Assembly: GCF_015207755.1 (NCBI RefSeq)
Contig: NZ_JADEWH010000005.1
Coordinates: 1 to 64,000 of the forward strand
Reading direction: 5' to 3'
Source of the DNA: Nodularia sp. LEGE 06071
GTDB lineage: Bacteria > Cyanobacteriota > Cyanobacteriia > Cyanobacteriales > Nostocaceae
Length of the DNA stretch: 64,000 bases
Both the position numbers and the translations under genes were made by a program. Position 1 is the stretch's first letter. Each line of letters starts with the position of its first letter. Of this stretch, positions 26,082 to 34,309 are shown piece after piece. The notes beneath the pieces are model-generated. The model worked only from the letters and a program-made list of their open reading frames with translations, had not been told where the DNA came from and searched no databases.

Positions 26082-26573
26082 TCAAGCTGTAGTTAAAATT
26101 TTACTCATTTTGGTAACTGGAACAATAATCCCAGTTCTTAACTGATGAGGCGCTCTTTTGATAGCAGTAAATCCCAGTCGCAAATAAAATCCTTCAGCAT
26201 AAAGACTAGCAGTTGTTATCACTTGATTTATACCTAGATCAGCTGCTTCTTGACAAAAATGTGTAACTAAAGCTCGCCCTATGCCTTGACCTTGATAATA
26301 AGGATGCACATATAGTGCAATCAGTTCATCAACCATGAAACTAGCAAAACCTGTGATTAGATTATTCTCAACAGCAACCCAGAAAATTTCGGCTTGCATA
26401 TTCTGCAAAATATTTTTACCATTAGGCTTGTCGCGATAATTCCGCCAAGCTAACAGCTGTTTTCTGGTGTAAAAAGTTGTGGGAAGAGCTTTGATGGCAG
26501 CAATATGAATTGCACTCATCACCCACGCGTCCGTTTCTTCGGCGAGTCGCAGAAATATTTTATGATCGCTCAT
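26082..26573 (-). CDS. GNAT-family N-acetyltransferase
   Basis: About 163 residues from ATG at 26573 (MSDHKIFLRLAEETDAWVM). The acetyl-CoA binding motif is LYVHPYYQGQGIGRALVTHF, followed by the C-terminal YLRLGFTAIKRAPHQL. The protein adds an acetyl group to an amine of unknown identity. A longer reading to 26726 runs into a palindromic mobile-element remnant and is unlikely. The gene sits between TetR and that remnant; its promoter may come from the remnant's end. Confidence 0.82.
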   Translation of the reverse strand: MSDHKIFLRLAEETDAWVMSAIHIAAIKALPTTFYTRKQLLAWRNYRDKPNGKNILQNMQAEIFWVAVENNLITGFASFMVDELIALYVHPYYQGQGIGRALVTHFCQEAADLGINQVITTASLYAEGFYLRLGFTAIKRAPHQLRTGIIVPVTKMSKILTTA

Positions 26574-26595
26574 AATTGTACGATTCGTGATGCGT

Positions 26596-26815
26596 AAAGC
26601 CCCCTGAATTTTATTCGGGGGATGTAAGCGAATAACCGAATTTATTCGGTGGTGATACAATAATAGTGTTCGCTGGCGCGAAGTAAAATTCCGGGGTGAA
26701 CACCTCATGGGCAGGGCGTTGTCCATTGGGCGAGGCGATATAAGACGGGCTACGCCTGCAATTGCTGTTTGAACCCAGAATCCCCCGTCATTTATGCGGG
26801 GGAGTATGTCAATAT
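26596..26815. mobile_element. Remnant of an IS200/IS605-like element
   Basis: Two end-like blocks with subterminal palindromes remain: CCCCCTGAAT/ATTCGGGGG (26600-26621) with CCGAAT/ATTCGG (26636-26649), and CCCCCG/CGGGGG (26782-26802) followed by GAGTATGTCAA. They resemble, from memory, the left and right ends of cyanobacterial TnpB-bearing IS200/IS605 elements. No transposase or tnpB ORF lies between them, so this would be a deleted, non-autonomous copy. Confidence 0.45.
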
Positions 26816-26849
26816 ACTCACTGGCAAACTGCTGTATATTAACAATTCC

Positions 26850-26876
26850 CAGCCCCAGGCTAAAGCCTGTGGGCTG
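26850..26876 (-). terminator. Strong hairpin after the hypothetical gene at 26880
   Basis: CAGCCCCAGGCT (26850-26861) pairs with AGCCTGTGGGCTG (26864-26876), one bulge, loop of two. On the minus strand it follows the stop codon of the 26880-27842 gene directly and runs into GGGAATTGTTAATAT. Few T, so it may be a processed 3' end or a REP-like palindrome. Confidence 0.5.
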
Positions 26877-26879
26877 ATG

Positions 26880-27842
26880 CTATTTGTCTGTCTCTGTCGT
26901 TGTTTGTGTCTCTGTCGTTGTCTGTGTTTCTGGCTCTGTCTCCTTCTCAGCCTCTGGTGACTGCTTTTTGAGAACTGGCTTTGGCAGATTAATACTGGGC
27001 TTGGGATGATCCTTTTTGGATGGTTGCGGGAATGTGGCTTTATTCTTTTTAGACTCTTGTAGCGCTGTAGCTTTATCCTTTTTGGATGCTTTGAGAAATC
27101 TCGGTGCAGTTTCTTGGGGTGGAGCTAATAGTGCCACAAAACCGAAGACATTACGCCCCGGTAAAAATTTGGCTTTCAAGGAGACAAATACCGGATGTCC
27201 TTGGTCTTCTTTTTCGGCCTTCGGATTAAATCTGAAGGGTTTAACTGGCGAGTCTTTCCAGAACAAAGGTAGATGACTAGCCTTCATAAATTTCACCTTT
27301 CTCGTTGGCTCGGCCTGCTTAATATATTCGAGTCGTTCACGAGTAAAATTGCGGAAAACCGAAATGCAAGGAGTTTGACAGACGGGTATAAATTGCCATA
27401 GTCCTGAGAATTTAAACTCGTTGTCTTCTAATTCTGCGGAAACTGTCTGTTGTTCTCGCCCCCTATCAAAGCCAACTAGCTGAAAAGTCATACTATGCGG
27501 TTGTTCTTTACGCGGAAAATGAATGGCTTTCGGATAAACAACGAGCCTAAAAGTACGGTTTCCAGTAGTTTCTATTTCTTTGGTGAGAGCGTCAAATACT
27601 TTGCGTTTTTGGGGAATATAGAAAAGCGGGTACTCCAAATTACCAATGGTAACTGTGTTTTTACCATCTTCATTTAAGTTGACATCCCCAACAATTACCC
27701 CAATAGCTTGAAATATTGCTCCCGACTCTTCAATCTCTTCCTGAGTTTCAGTCTCAATATTTACTTCTTCAGGTTCAGGTGGGGTTTGAAGTTGAGTTTC
27801 AGCCTCATTTGGCTCATTGGGGGTAGGTTCAGTAGATGACAT
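26880..27842 (-). CDS. Conserved-looking hypothetical protein with acidic N-terminus and Lys-rich repeats
   Basis: From ATG at 27842 (MSSTEPTPNEPNEAE) about 320 residues; ATG at 27893 is also possible. Residues 1-45 are acidic and disordered. The middle (about 45-250; GAIFQAIGVIVGDVNL, NLEYPLFYIPQKRKVFDAL) looks folded, with alternating beta-strands. The end has repeats of SKK(D/N)KAT and a T/E-rich tail (TQTTTETQTTTETDK). No family assigned. The globular part looks like a real domain and codon use is ordinary. No operon partner. Could be an RNA- or DNA-binding adaptor because of the basic repeats, but this is a guess. Confidence 0.7.
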   Translation of the reverse strand: MSSTEPTPNEPNEAETQLQTPPEPEEVNIETETQEEIEESGAIFQAIGVIVGDVNLNEDGKNTVTIGNLEYPLFYIPQKRKVFDALTKEIETTGNRTFRLVVYPKAIHFPRKEQPHSMTFQLVGFDRGREQQTVSAELEDNEFKFSGLWQFIPVCQTPCISVFRNFTRERLEYIKQAEPTRKVKFMKASHLPLFWKDSPVKPFRFNPKAEKEDQGHPVFVSLKAKFLPGRNVFGFVALLAPPQETAPRFLKASKKDKATALQESKKNKATFPQPSKKDHPKPSINLPKPVLKKQSPEAEKETEPETQTTTETQTTTETDK

Positions 27843-28194
27843 AATTGTTAGTTTTTTTGTTCGAGCAATAATTTTTTGAGATCCAGGCGGCATTGGACAG
27901 GATGAAAAAATGCCATAAGTACATACGAAACAATGTTACATACAAGTTGCTAGACTATACTTGGTAGGAAGGTAGTGACCGATGGAACAATTCTGCCAAG
28001 GCAAAAGCTAGCTTATGCTAACACCAACTAACTACTTTTCAGCTAACCCTCTCTCTATCCGGTTTGGGAATTGGCACTGACTCAGTAAATCATTTTAAAG
28101 CCTCTGCCTACGAATTACGAATTACGTAAAGCCTGCGGCATAGCTGCGCTGAGAGCGTAACGGGGCGGAGCATCATTACGAATTAGTATGCACC
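27843..28194. other. Intergenic region before hisC with short repeats
   Basis: About 350 bp with no gene seen. Around 28106-28130 there are two TACGAATT units and a later TTACGAATT (28178-28186), the same heptamer family as 30339-30370. Between them is a CGGCATAGCTGCGCT-type repeat. The hisC promoter and leader should lie here. Confidence 0.5.
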
Positions 28195-29247
28195 ATGACC
28201 AAGTACTTCCGCTCCCATATCGATGCAATGGCTAGTTATGTCCCAGGTGAACAGCCTCAACGTGGGATACAGATGATCAAACTCAACAGTAATGAAAATC
28301 CCTATCCTCCCTCGCCTGCGGCGTTAGCCGTGCTGAGGAATATTGAGGGGGAGTGGTTACGACGGTATCCAGAACCGTTAGGGGGAGAATTCCGGCGAGC
28401 TGCAAGCAAGGTTTTGGGCGTTCCTAGTGATTGGATCATTGTCGGTAATGGCAGTGATGAAGTTTTGAATTTAGTAATTCGAGCCTGCACTGAGGCTGGG
28501 AGAAAGGTAGTTTACCCGATACCAACTTATGTATTATATGTGACTTTAAGCCAAATGCAGGCGGCGGAAGTGGTGGAAATTCCTTATGGTAAAGGTTACC
28601 AGTTACCCCTGGATGAATTAATTGCTGCTAATGGGGCTGTGACATTCATCGCATCGCCTAATAGTCCGTCGGGACATATAGTACCCATTGATGATTTACG
28701 ACAACTAGCAAGCCGTTTATCTGGGGTTTTGGTGATTGATGAAGCATACGTAGATTTTGCTGAGGAAAATGCACTGGCTTTGGTGAAGGAATACGAGAAT
28801 GTAATTGTCATTCGCACACTTTCTAAGGGTTATTCTTTGGCTGGATTACGCCTGGGCTTTGGTGTGGCTAATCCCCAGTTGTTGCATGGATTGTTTAAGG
28901 TCAAGGATAGCTATAATATTGATGCGATCGCCTGTGCATTAGGAACTGCTGCTATTACTGATCAAGCTTATAAAGATGCTTGTGTAGCCAAGGTTAAAGC
29001 ATCGCGGACTCAACTAGCGACGGACTTAAAACAATTAGGTTTCCATGTTTGGGATTCCCAGACTAATTTTTTGTTGGTACAGCCTCCCCAAGAAAATGCC
29101 GAATATCTCTATCAACAGCTCAAAGAACGACAAATTTTAGTGCGCTATTTTCCCCAGCCAGGACTGGATAATAAGTTACGCATTACTATTGGCACAGATG
29201 CCCAAAATCAAGTTTTAGTAGAGGCACTGAGTCAAATTTGTTCGTAG
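28195..29247 (+). CDS. hisC: Histidinol-phosphate aminotransferase
   Basis: A 350-residue class I/II aminotransferase of histidine synthesis (imidazole-acetol-phosphate to L-histidinol phosphate, PLP cofactor). Motifs are IKLNSNENPYPPS at the N-terminus, RRYPEPLGGEFR, GNGSDEVL, ASPNSPSGH, VIDEAYVDF and the PLP lysine in TLSKGYSLAGLRLGFG. The C-terminal RITIGT closes the fold. Length is normal. The gene is monocistronic and convergent with the following glycosyltransferase (8 bp gap). Confidence 0.95.
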   Translation: MTKYFRSHIDAMASYVPGEQPQRGIQMIKLNSNENPYPPSPAALAVLRNIEGEWLRRYPEPLGGEFRRAASKVLGVPSDWIIVGNGSDEVLNLVIRACTEAGRKVVYPIPTYVLYVTLSQMQAAEVVEIPYGKGYQLPLDELIAANGAVTFIASPNSPSGHIVPIDDLRQLASRLSGVLVIDEAYVDFAEENALALVKEYENVIVIRTLSKGYSLAGLRLGFGVANPQLLHGLFKVKDSYNIDAIACALGTAAITDQAYKDACVAKVKASRTQLATDLKQLGFHVWDSQTNFLLVQPPQENAEYLYQQLKERQILVRYFPQPGLDNKLRITIGTDAQNQVLVEALSQICS

Positions 29248-29255
29248 TCAGGTCT

Positions 29256-30338
29256 TTACTCCTGTTTTTTAATATACTCAATCACAGCATGAGCGATCGC
29301 TTGATTGCCATCTTTAGCCAGAGGTTGGGATTGCTTTGGTGGTTGGGGTGCTTGATGCAGAAAATCCCAATTACCTGCAAAAAATTCTGTTGGTGTGAGA
29401 ATTTGATGTTGATTGTAATTAATAATACCTTCTAACAAAAAAGGAGCTTCAGCAAAGTCATCTCGCGGAATTGTCACCATAGGTATATCCAGTTTTGCCG
29501 TTTCCGAAAAAGTGCTGTAACCAGGTTTAGAAACAACACGCCCGCAAATAGGCATAAAATCCACAGGGCGATATTTTTTGTCGCTAATTTTCCAGACATT
29601 AGGTAAATCAGGAGCAGATTTATCAAAAACAATAAATTGCCAATCGGGAAAATGCCGTAAATTTTCGTATGGAATTTGTTGTAAACCCAAACCACCGAAG
29701 GTGAGTAAAATAGTTTTTTCTCTAGGCGCAGTGATCCCCCAAGTCGCCCGGAGTTGGTCAGCAGAGTAACGAGGAGAACCACCAGTTAAGCCAATATCTG
29801 TAATATTACTGAAAGCTGACATGGGTTCGTGGAAAGGTAATCGAAACAAACGTTCGGACTGGGAATAACATTCACTAATCCAATCAGCAATGGTCTTAAA
29901 TTCCTCTCCCCAATCTCGATAGATTAAGTCCCAGCCAAAATTACTCATCATCCAACAGGGAATATTTGCCGCTTTGCCAAATAAAGGCGCTAAAAAAGGA
30001 ATATCTGCCAAGATTAAATTCACGCGATTTTGGCGGATAAAATTGACTTCTGAGGCTATGAGAGAATTTTGATTTTTTTGAATATCCCGCAATTTGGCTA
30101 AAGTTGCAGGTTTATCCATTGTCAAGCTATCTGCCTGCACGACACCCAAATCAAAAGCGCGGGGACGATGAATAAAATCGCCTTCTATGTAGCACTCTAG
30201 CAACCACCGGGGGGCAGTTGTCACCATAATCAGCAAAACTTCAGGACATAATTTTTGAATTGTTGATGCTACTGATGCTGTGCGAGTAGCATGACCAAAG
30301 CCGTGGTTAGTGATTGCTACGTATAAAATTGGGCGCAT
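29256..30338 (-). CDS. Glycosyltransferase-like GT-B protein
   Basis: A 360-residue cytosolic protein resembling MGT/MurG-type GT-B enzymes and the N-terminal part of L-arabinokinase-type proteins. The N-terminus is ILYVAITNHGFGHATRTASV, a glycine/His loop typical of these, and the C-terminal half has TILLTFGGLGLQQIP and VVSKPGYSTFSETAKLDIPMV, a nucleotide-sugar-binding pattern. Sugar donor and acceptor are unknown. Its stop lies 8 bp from that of hisC on the other strand. Upstream is a TTCGTAA tandem repeat. The enzyme class is well supported, the substrate is not. Confidence 0.75.
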   Translation of the reverse strand: MRPILYVAITNHGFGHATRTASVASTIQKLCPEVLLIMVTTAPRWLLECYIEGDFIHRPRAFDLGVVQADSLTMDKPATLAKLRDIQKNQNSLIASEVNFIRQNRVNLILADIPFLAPLFGKAANIPCWMMSNFGWDLIYRDWGEEFKTIADWISECYSQSERLFRLPFHEPMSAFSNITDIGLTGGSPRYSADQLRATWGITAPREKTILLTFGGLGLQQIPYENLRHFPDWQFIVFDKSAPDLPNVWKISDKKYRPVDFMPICGRVVSKPGYSTFSETAKLDIPMVTIPRDDFAEAPFLLEGIINYNQHQILTPTEFFAGNWDFLHQAPQPPKQSQPLAKDGNQAIAHAVIEYIKKQE

Positions 30339-30649
30339 AATTCGTAATTCGTAATTCGTAATTCGTAATTACAGCAATTTTCAGCTAAATGAACCACATT
30401 TTTATATCTCACCCAAAGGCGCATACCGCAAGCGGAACCCGCAGGGTAGGCGCAAAGGAAGGAAGAAATACAGATGTCAGCGTGTGGTCTAAATTTATGA
30501 AAACTGCTGTAAAACTGGGGATTAGATACTATAGCGTTTTGCAAATCATATTTCTTTTTCATCTCCCTCAAGTCACCCTCCTCGCTTGCGGGGAGGGGTT
30601 AGGGGTGGGGTTTTTTATGGACATGAAAAAGACGCTTTGTTTATCAACA
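30339..30649. repeat. Heptamer tandem and hairpin repeat region
   Basis: Tandem TTCGTAA units run at 30339-30370. CCCTCCTCGC/GCGGGGAGGG (30576-30598) with its GGTTAGGGGTGGGG extension is one of three copies of this palindrome in the window (also 25273 and 36286). No gene seen. Confidence 0.7.
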
Positions 30650-31840
30650 TTACATCTGGAGAAACTTTTGTACACCCTCAATTAATTGGTCGATTTCTGA
30701 CACCAAAGTTAAATAATGGACAGTGGCGCGGATACAGTCAGGATCGGCAATTGTACGCGTTAATATTCTTTGTGATTCTAAGAATTGCACTAACTTAAAA
30801 TGCACTCGCGATTGTGGCTGGGTGAGTTGGAAGGAAACTATCCCGCTTTCGGGTGGGGAGGTTCGCAGACATTGGACTTCGGGTAACGCGGCTAATCTTC
30901 GCCAAAGATACTCACTGTTACGGCAGATTTGCTGATAACGTTCTTGTGCGGTTCCCCATTGCTGATGAATGGCGATCGCCTGGGTTAAACCAACATACAA
31001 TGGAGTCGCTGAGGTTGACACTTCATATCTTCGTCCATCGGGTTGCCACTTCACAGGTTGAGCTTGACTATCTACAACAATGCCACGCAAGCCGATAAAT
31101 GTGGGTTGTAAATTTTCTCTGGCTGCGGGACGGACATATAAACCACCTACACCCGCAGGGCCACATAACCATTTGTGACCTGTGAAGGCATAAAAATCTG
31201 CCCCCAATTCCGTTAAATTTAAAGGTAATAAACCCGCAGACTGGGCAGCATCGACTAAAACCAAGGAATTATTCTTTTTGCATACTTCTACAATTTTGTC
31301 AAGCGGTAAAACTTGTCCGGTGTTCCAGAAGACATGACTTAAAATTACGAGGCGAGTATTGGGGCGTAAATGTTGAGCAATGACTGTGACGGGATCGCCA
31401 GCGTTTAAAGTTTGCTGGAGGGGACAGGTGGTAACTTCTACGGCAAATCTCCGGGCGATTTCCTGGGATGCAGCAATTACGCCTGGGTGTTCGCAGTCTG
31501 AAAGGAGGATATGGTCACCAGCCCGCCAGTCAATACCCCACATGGCAATATTGCAGCCAACGGTGACATCTTCGGTGAGGGTAATGGTTTCTGGTGGTGC
31601 TTGCAACTCAGATGCGATCGCATTTCTGACACCTTCCTTGGCTTCGGTAACTTTGGCATAGGCTTCATTTCCAAAAGGCCCAGTGTGTTGGATATCAGCT
31701 TCAATTTGAGTAATGGCATTCATCGCCCCTTGAGCCATCGGCCCTTGCCCACCATAGTTAAAATAAATCTTATTCCCTAAAGCGGGAAATTGCGATCGAT
31801 GTTGAGCTAATTTAGTTTGTGCAGCCAAAATATTAGTCAT
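30650..31840 (-). CDS. L-cysteine/cystine C-S lyase-like aminotransferase class V enzyme
   Basis: About 396 residues from ATG at 31840 (MTNILAAQTK); an in-frame GTG at 31846 adds two. PLP fold type I, class V. Motifs are KIYFNYGGQGPMAQ at the N-terminus, EDVTVGCNIAMWG, LLSDCEHPGV, RLVILSHVFWNTGQVLPL, VDAAQSAGLLPL and the PLP lysine in FTGHKWLCGPAGVGGLYV. It closely matches my memory of Synechocystis Slr2143/C-DES, which breaks cystine to cysteine persulfide, pyruvate and ammonia and can supply sulfur for iron-sulfur clusters. A cysteine-desulfurase or isopenicillin-epimerase-like role cannot be excluded. Confidence 0.75.
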   Translation of the reverse strand: MTNILAAQTKLAQHRSQFPALGNKIYFNYGGQGPMAQGAMNAITQIEADIQHTGPFGNEAYAKVTEAKEGVRNAIASELQAPPETITLTEDVTVGCNIAMWGIDWRAGDHILLSDCEHPGVIAASQEIARRFAVEVTTCPLQQTLNAGDPVTVIAQHLRPNTRLVILSHVFWNTGQVLPLDKIVEVCKKNNSLVLVDAAQSAGLLPLNLTELGADFYAFTGHKWLCGPAGVGGLYVRPAARENLQPTFIGLRGIVVDSQAQPVKWQPDGRRYEVSTSATPLYVGLTQAIAIHQQWGTAQERYQQICRNSEYLWRRLAALPEVQCLRTSPPESGIVSFQLTQPQSRVHFKLVQFLESQRILTRTIADPDCIRATVHYLTLVSEIDQLIEGVQKFLQM

Positions 31841-31990
31841 AAACACTTGAAAATAGCAATTTTTTCAATTTTACAGTCTCTCACTCTCCCACTGAATCAG
31901 GAACAAGTCAAAACCCCCACATTTCTGACGAAGCCACTTTAGCTATCTGGAACATGACCAGATTTCGCTAATTCTTGTTAACTTAAAGGA

Positions 31991-33490
31991 ATGTTAATCA
32001 ATGCTGAACACCTACTGCAATATCAACGCTGTAAACGCCGACCTGTCTTAGATACTCACGGCGATAGACCTCAGCGTGATGCGCCCAATGAGTTACTGCT
32101 CAAATTACAACAAGATAAAATCGCTCATCGTCAGAGTATTTTGGCAGAGTTTTATTATCACAAACCCGATTACCCCCGTGGTGACTGGGAAGCAGGTCAA
32201 GCAGCAACTTTGGAATTAATGCAGCTTGGGGTTGAGTACATTTATCGCGGCGTACTGTTAAGCGATGATCCCGATTTAGCAGATCCGGAAAATCAAGATG
32301 TTTCCCTATCCCTGGAATACAATCTTCTCAGCCGTCCCGATTTACTGGTAAAACAGCCGGGACAGTCACGGTTTGGCGATTGGATGTATGTACCGGCAAA
32401 TATCGAATTGGGTAAGCGTCCTAAGCAGGAATATCAGGTGGTGGCGGCGTTTCACGCTCAAGTCTTAGCCAAGGTACAGGAAATCACGCCGGAAATAGCT
32501 TGGCTGGTGTTGCGTACCAAACAAAGAGATTATGCGGTGGATTTAGGCAAATGGATACCAAAAATGCAGAGCATTTTGTGGGAGTTTATCCAAGCATTAG
32601 AGTCCCCAGAACCACCAGAAATATTTATTTCTCGCCAAAAGTGCAATCTTTGCCATTGGTATAATCAATGTTATGCGATCGCGCAATCACAGCAACACCT
32701 TTCTTTGTTACCAGGAGTTACACCTGTTCGCTACAATCAACTCCAAGCTTTGTCTATTCATACAGTGGAATCTCTCGCTCATACCAGCCCCCTCATCCTG
32801 GAAAACCTTCCTGGTTTTGACAGCCTAGTAGCACCCAAGATGATCATACAAGCCCAATCTGTACTGCAAAAACGACCGTTGATTTTACCTCATCCGTTAC
32901 CAACAGAGGATATTACATTTACGGCTCCTGTAGAGCTTTATTTTGATATTGAAGCCCAGCCAGATTTGGATTTAGATTATCTTTTAGGGATTTTGGTGGT
33001 TGATAAGCAAGCCAAGACAGAAAAATTTTATTCCTTTCTCGCGGAAAAACCAGAAGAAGAAGCCTTAATTTGGCAGCAATTTTTAGATTTGGTTTGGCAA
33101 TATCCCGAAGCACCAATTTATCATTTTTGTGTGTATGAATTGGATACAGTTAAACGCCTGGCGAAACTCTACCAGACTCCCAATTCTTCAGTACGCCCTG
33201 TATTAAATCGGTTTGTGGATGTATATGAACAATTAACCAAAAGTGTCGCTTTACCCATAGAAAGCTATGCCCTGAAAGCCATTGCTCGTTGGTTGGGCTT
33301 TGAGTGGCGGGAAAAAGAAGCAAGCGGTGCTAAATGTATTTACTGGTATGATCAGTGGTTAGAAACAGGCGATCGCACTTTACTGGACGTGATTCAAAGT
33401 TACAACGAAGATGATTGTCGCGCTACCCGTACTGTCAAGGATTGGCTGGTGCAATTTGTGGAAAATGAAGCCAGTTGGCGACTTTTTTAA
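31991..33490 (+). CDS. TM0106-family RecB-like nuclease with RNase H-type domain
   Basis: A 499-residue soluble protein. The N-terminal half is a PD-(D/E)xK RecB-like nuclease domain (MLINAEHLLQYQRCKRRPVL; ISRQKCNLCHWYNQC with the Cys cluster that may hold an iron-sulfur site). The C-terminal half (from about 315) is a 3'-5' exonuclease/RNase H-like domain starting ELYFDIEAQPDLDLDYLLG and ending SYNEDDCRATRTVKDW. The start has AAGGA just upstream. Members are often annotated TM0106 family. The role may be DNA repair or processing. The gene runs tail-to-tail into a broken VapC. Confidence 0.82.
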   Translation: MLINAEHLLQYQRCKRRPVLDTHGDRPQRDAPNELLLKLQQDKIAHRQSILAEFYYHKPDYPRGDWEAGQAATLELMQLGVEYIYRGVLLSDDPDLADPENQDVSLSLEYNLLSRPDLLVKQPGQSRFGDWMYVPANIELGKRPKQEYQVVAAFHAQVLAKVQEITPEIAWLVLRTKQRDYAVDLGKWIPKMQSILWEFIQALESPEPPEIFISRQKCNLCHWYNQCYAIAQSQQHLSLLPGVTPVRYNQLQALSIHTVESLAHTSPLILENLPGFDSLVAPKMIIQAQSVLQKRPLILPHPLPTEDITFTAPVELYFDIEAQPDLDLDYLLGILVVDKQAKTEKFYSFLAEKPEEEALIWQQFLDLVWQYPEAPIYHFCVYELDTVKRLAKLYQTPNSSVRPVLNRFVDVYEQLTKSVALPIESYALKAIARWLGFEWREKEASGAKCIYWYDQWLETGDRTLLDVIQSYNEDDCRATRTVKDWLVQFVENEASWRLF

Positions 33491-33493
33491 TTT

Positions 33494-33610
33494 TTATGTC
33501 CATAACAAAAAATTAATAACATCGCAAATTTGCTGACGAACTTCAGGTAAAAGACATGGATTATCCTCAAGCGACCATATTAAAGCGCAAGTATCAAGCA
33601 ATAGTTTCAT
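33494..33610 (-). pseudogene. Truncated VapC-type PIN toxin
   Basis: ATG at 33610 opens 38 codons: MKLLLDTCALIWSLEDNPCL followed by LPEVRQQICDVINFLLWT and stop. The start is a textbook PIN N-terminus (LLDTCALIW, with the first catalytic Asp), but a full VapC has about 125-140 residues. The reading stops just past the convergent nuclease stop at 33490. The start overlaps the antitoxin stop as TAATG. It is most likely a deletion remnant. Confidence 0.7.
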
Positions 33611-33792
33611 TACTCTTCTATACCAAATTCAGAAAGAATATCGCTTGATAATTCGTCGAAAGCATCTGGCATTTTGACTTTTTCTTTCCATACACCTAAA
33701 GGACGCTCAGGTTTTTGATCTGAGGAAAACTTTTGATTTAGAGGGTCTTTCAATTGTTTTAATTGTTCTAGAACTAAACCTAAATTATCCAT
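33610..33792 (-). CDS. VapB/DUF2281-like antitoxin
   Basis: A 60-residue acidic protein: MDNLGLVLEQLKQLKDPLNQ, then RPLGVWKEKVKMPDAFDELSSDILSEFG. The tail (LGVWKGKVK.PDDFDE.L..EIL..FE pattern) is that of the DUF2281/Phd-like antitoxin partners of PIN toxins. No obvious DNA-binding domain is visible. It is co-transcribed with the truncated toxin through a TAATG overlap. With the toxin broken, the antitoxin may be a relic or a free neutraliser of other toxins. Confidence 0.65.
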   Translation of the reverse strand: MDNLGLVLEQLKQLKDPLNQKFSSDQKPERPLGVWKEKVKMPDAFDELSSDILSEFGIEE

Positions 33793-33848
33793 AGCTTCTC
33801 GATTGATATATAGGAATCCGGTTTGATTTATGAAAAAAATTAAGTATT

Positions 33849-33926
33849 GTAGGGTGCGTTAGGATGAAATCCGTAACGCACCATTATTAAGGCTTTGGTG
33901 CGTTACGCTGCGCTAACACACCCTAC
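33849..33926. repeat. Palindromic GTAGGGTGCGTTA repeat
   Basis: GTAGGGTG at the left and CACCCTAC at the right bound an inner perfect 10-bp stem, GTAACGCACC (33873-33882) with GGTGCGTTAC (33897-33906). The GTAGGGTGCGTTA motif is a common dispersed cyanobacterial repeat. Confidence 0.8.
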
Positions 33927-34074
33927 GTTTTTGTTCAATAATCAAATAGTAGTCCTATATAAATTAGAAACAAAAGTAAAATTCTCGTAAGATTAACGAT
34001 TATTAGCGGTAAAAAAAATTTAACCTTTGTTCTATTCCTATTTTATTCTATCTATTAGGATTGACAGCCGAGAA

Positions 34075-34173
34075 TCAAACAACTAACCTGTGCGGGTGGT
34101 TATGCCAACGCTCATGCGGTACTGATTCCTCCCGCATAGATTCTGGTGCTGTGAGTATCTGATCAATTCTCAT
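34075..34173 (-). CDS. Possible 32-residue peptide with a good ribosome-binding site
   Basis: On the minus strand CAGGAGTTAGGTG precedes ATG at 34173, opening MRIDQILTAPESMREESVPH and ending HRLVV then TGA (34075-34077). The RBS is better than for many larger genes here. The peptide is polar with clustered His and no membrane span. It is divergent from the NDH-2 gene at 34310. It could be a fragment of a lost gene. Function unknown. Confidence 0.35.
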   Translation of the reverse strand: MRIDQILTAPESMREESVPHERWHNHPHRLVV

Positions 34174-34309
34174 CACCTAACTCCTGAAATAAAAAAGGGT
34201 TTTGTAGATAAAATGTTCTACTTATAGTGGATTGTGATATTTTTTTGTGAAATAAAAATTAATATAGTTTATATAAAGTTAACCAACTAGCTAAATCAGG
34301 AGAGGAAAT

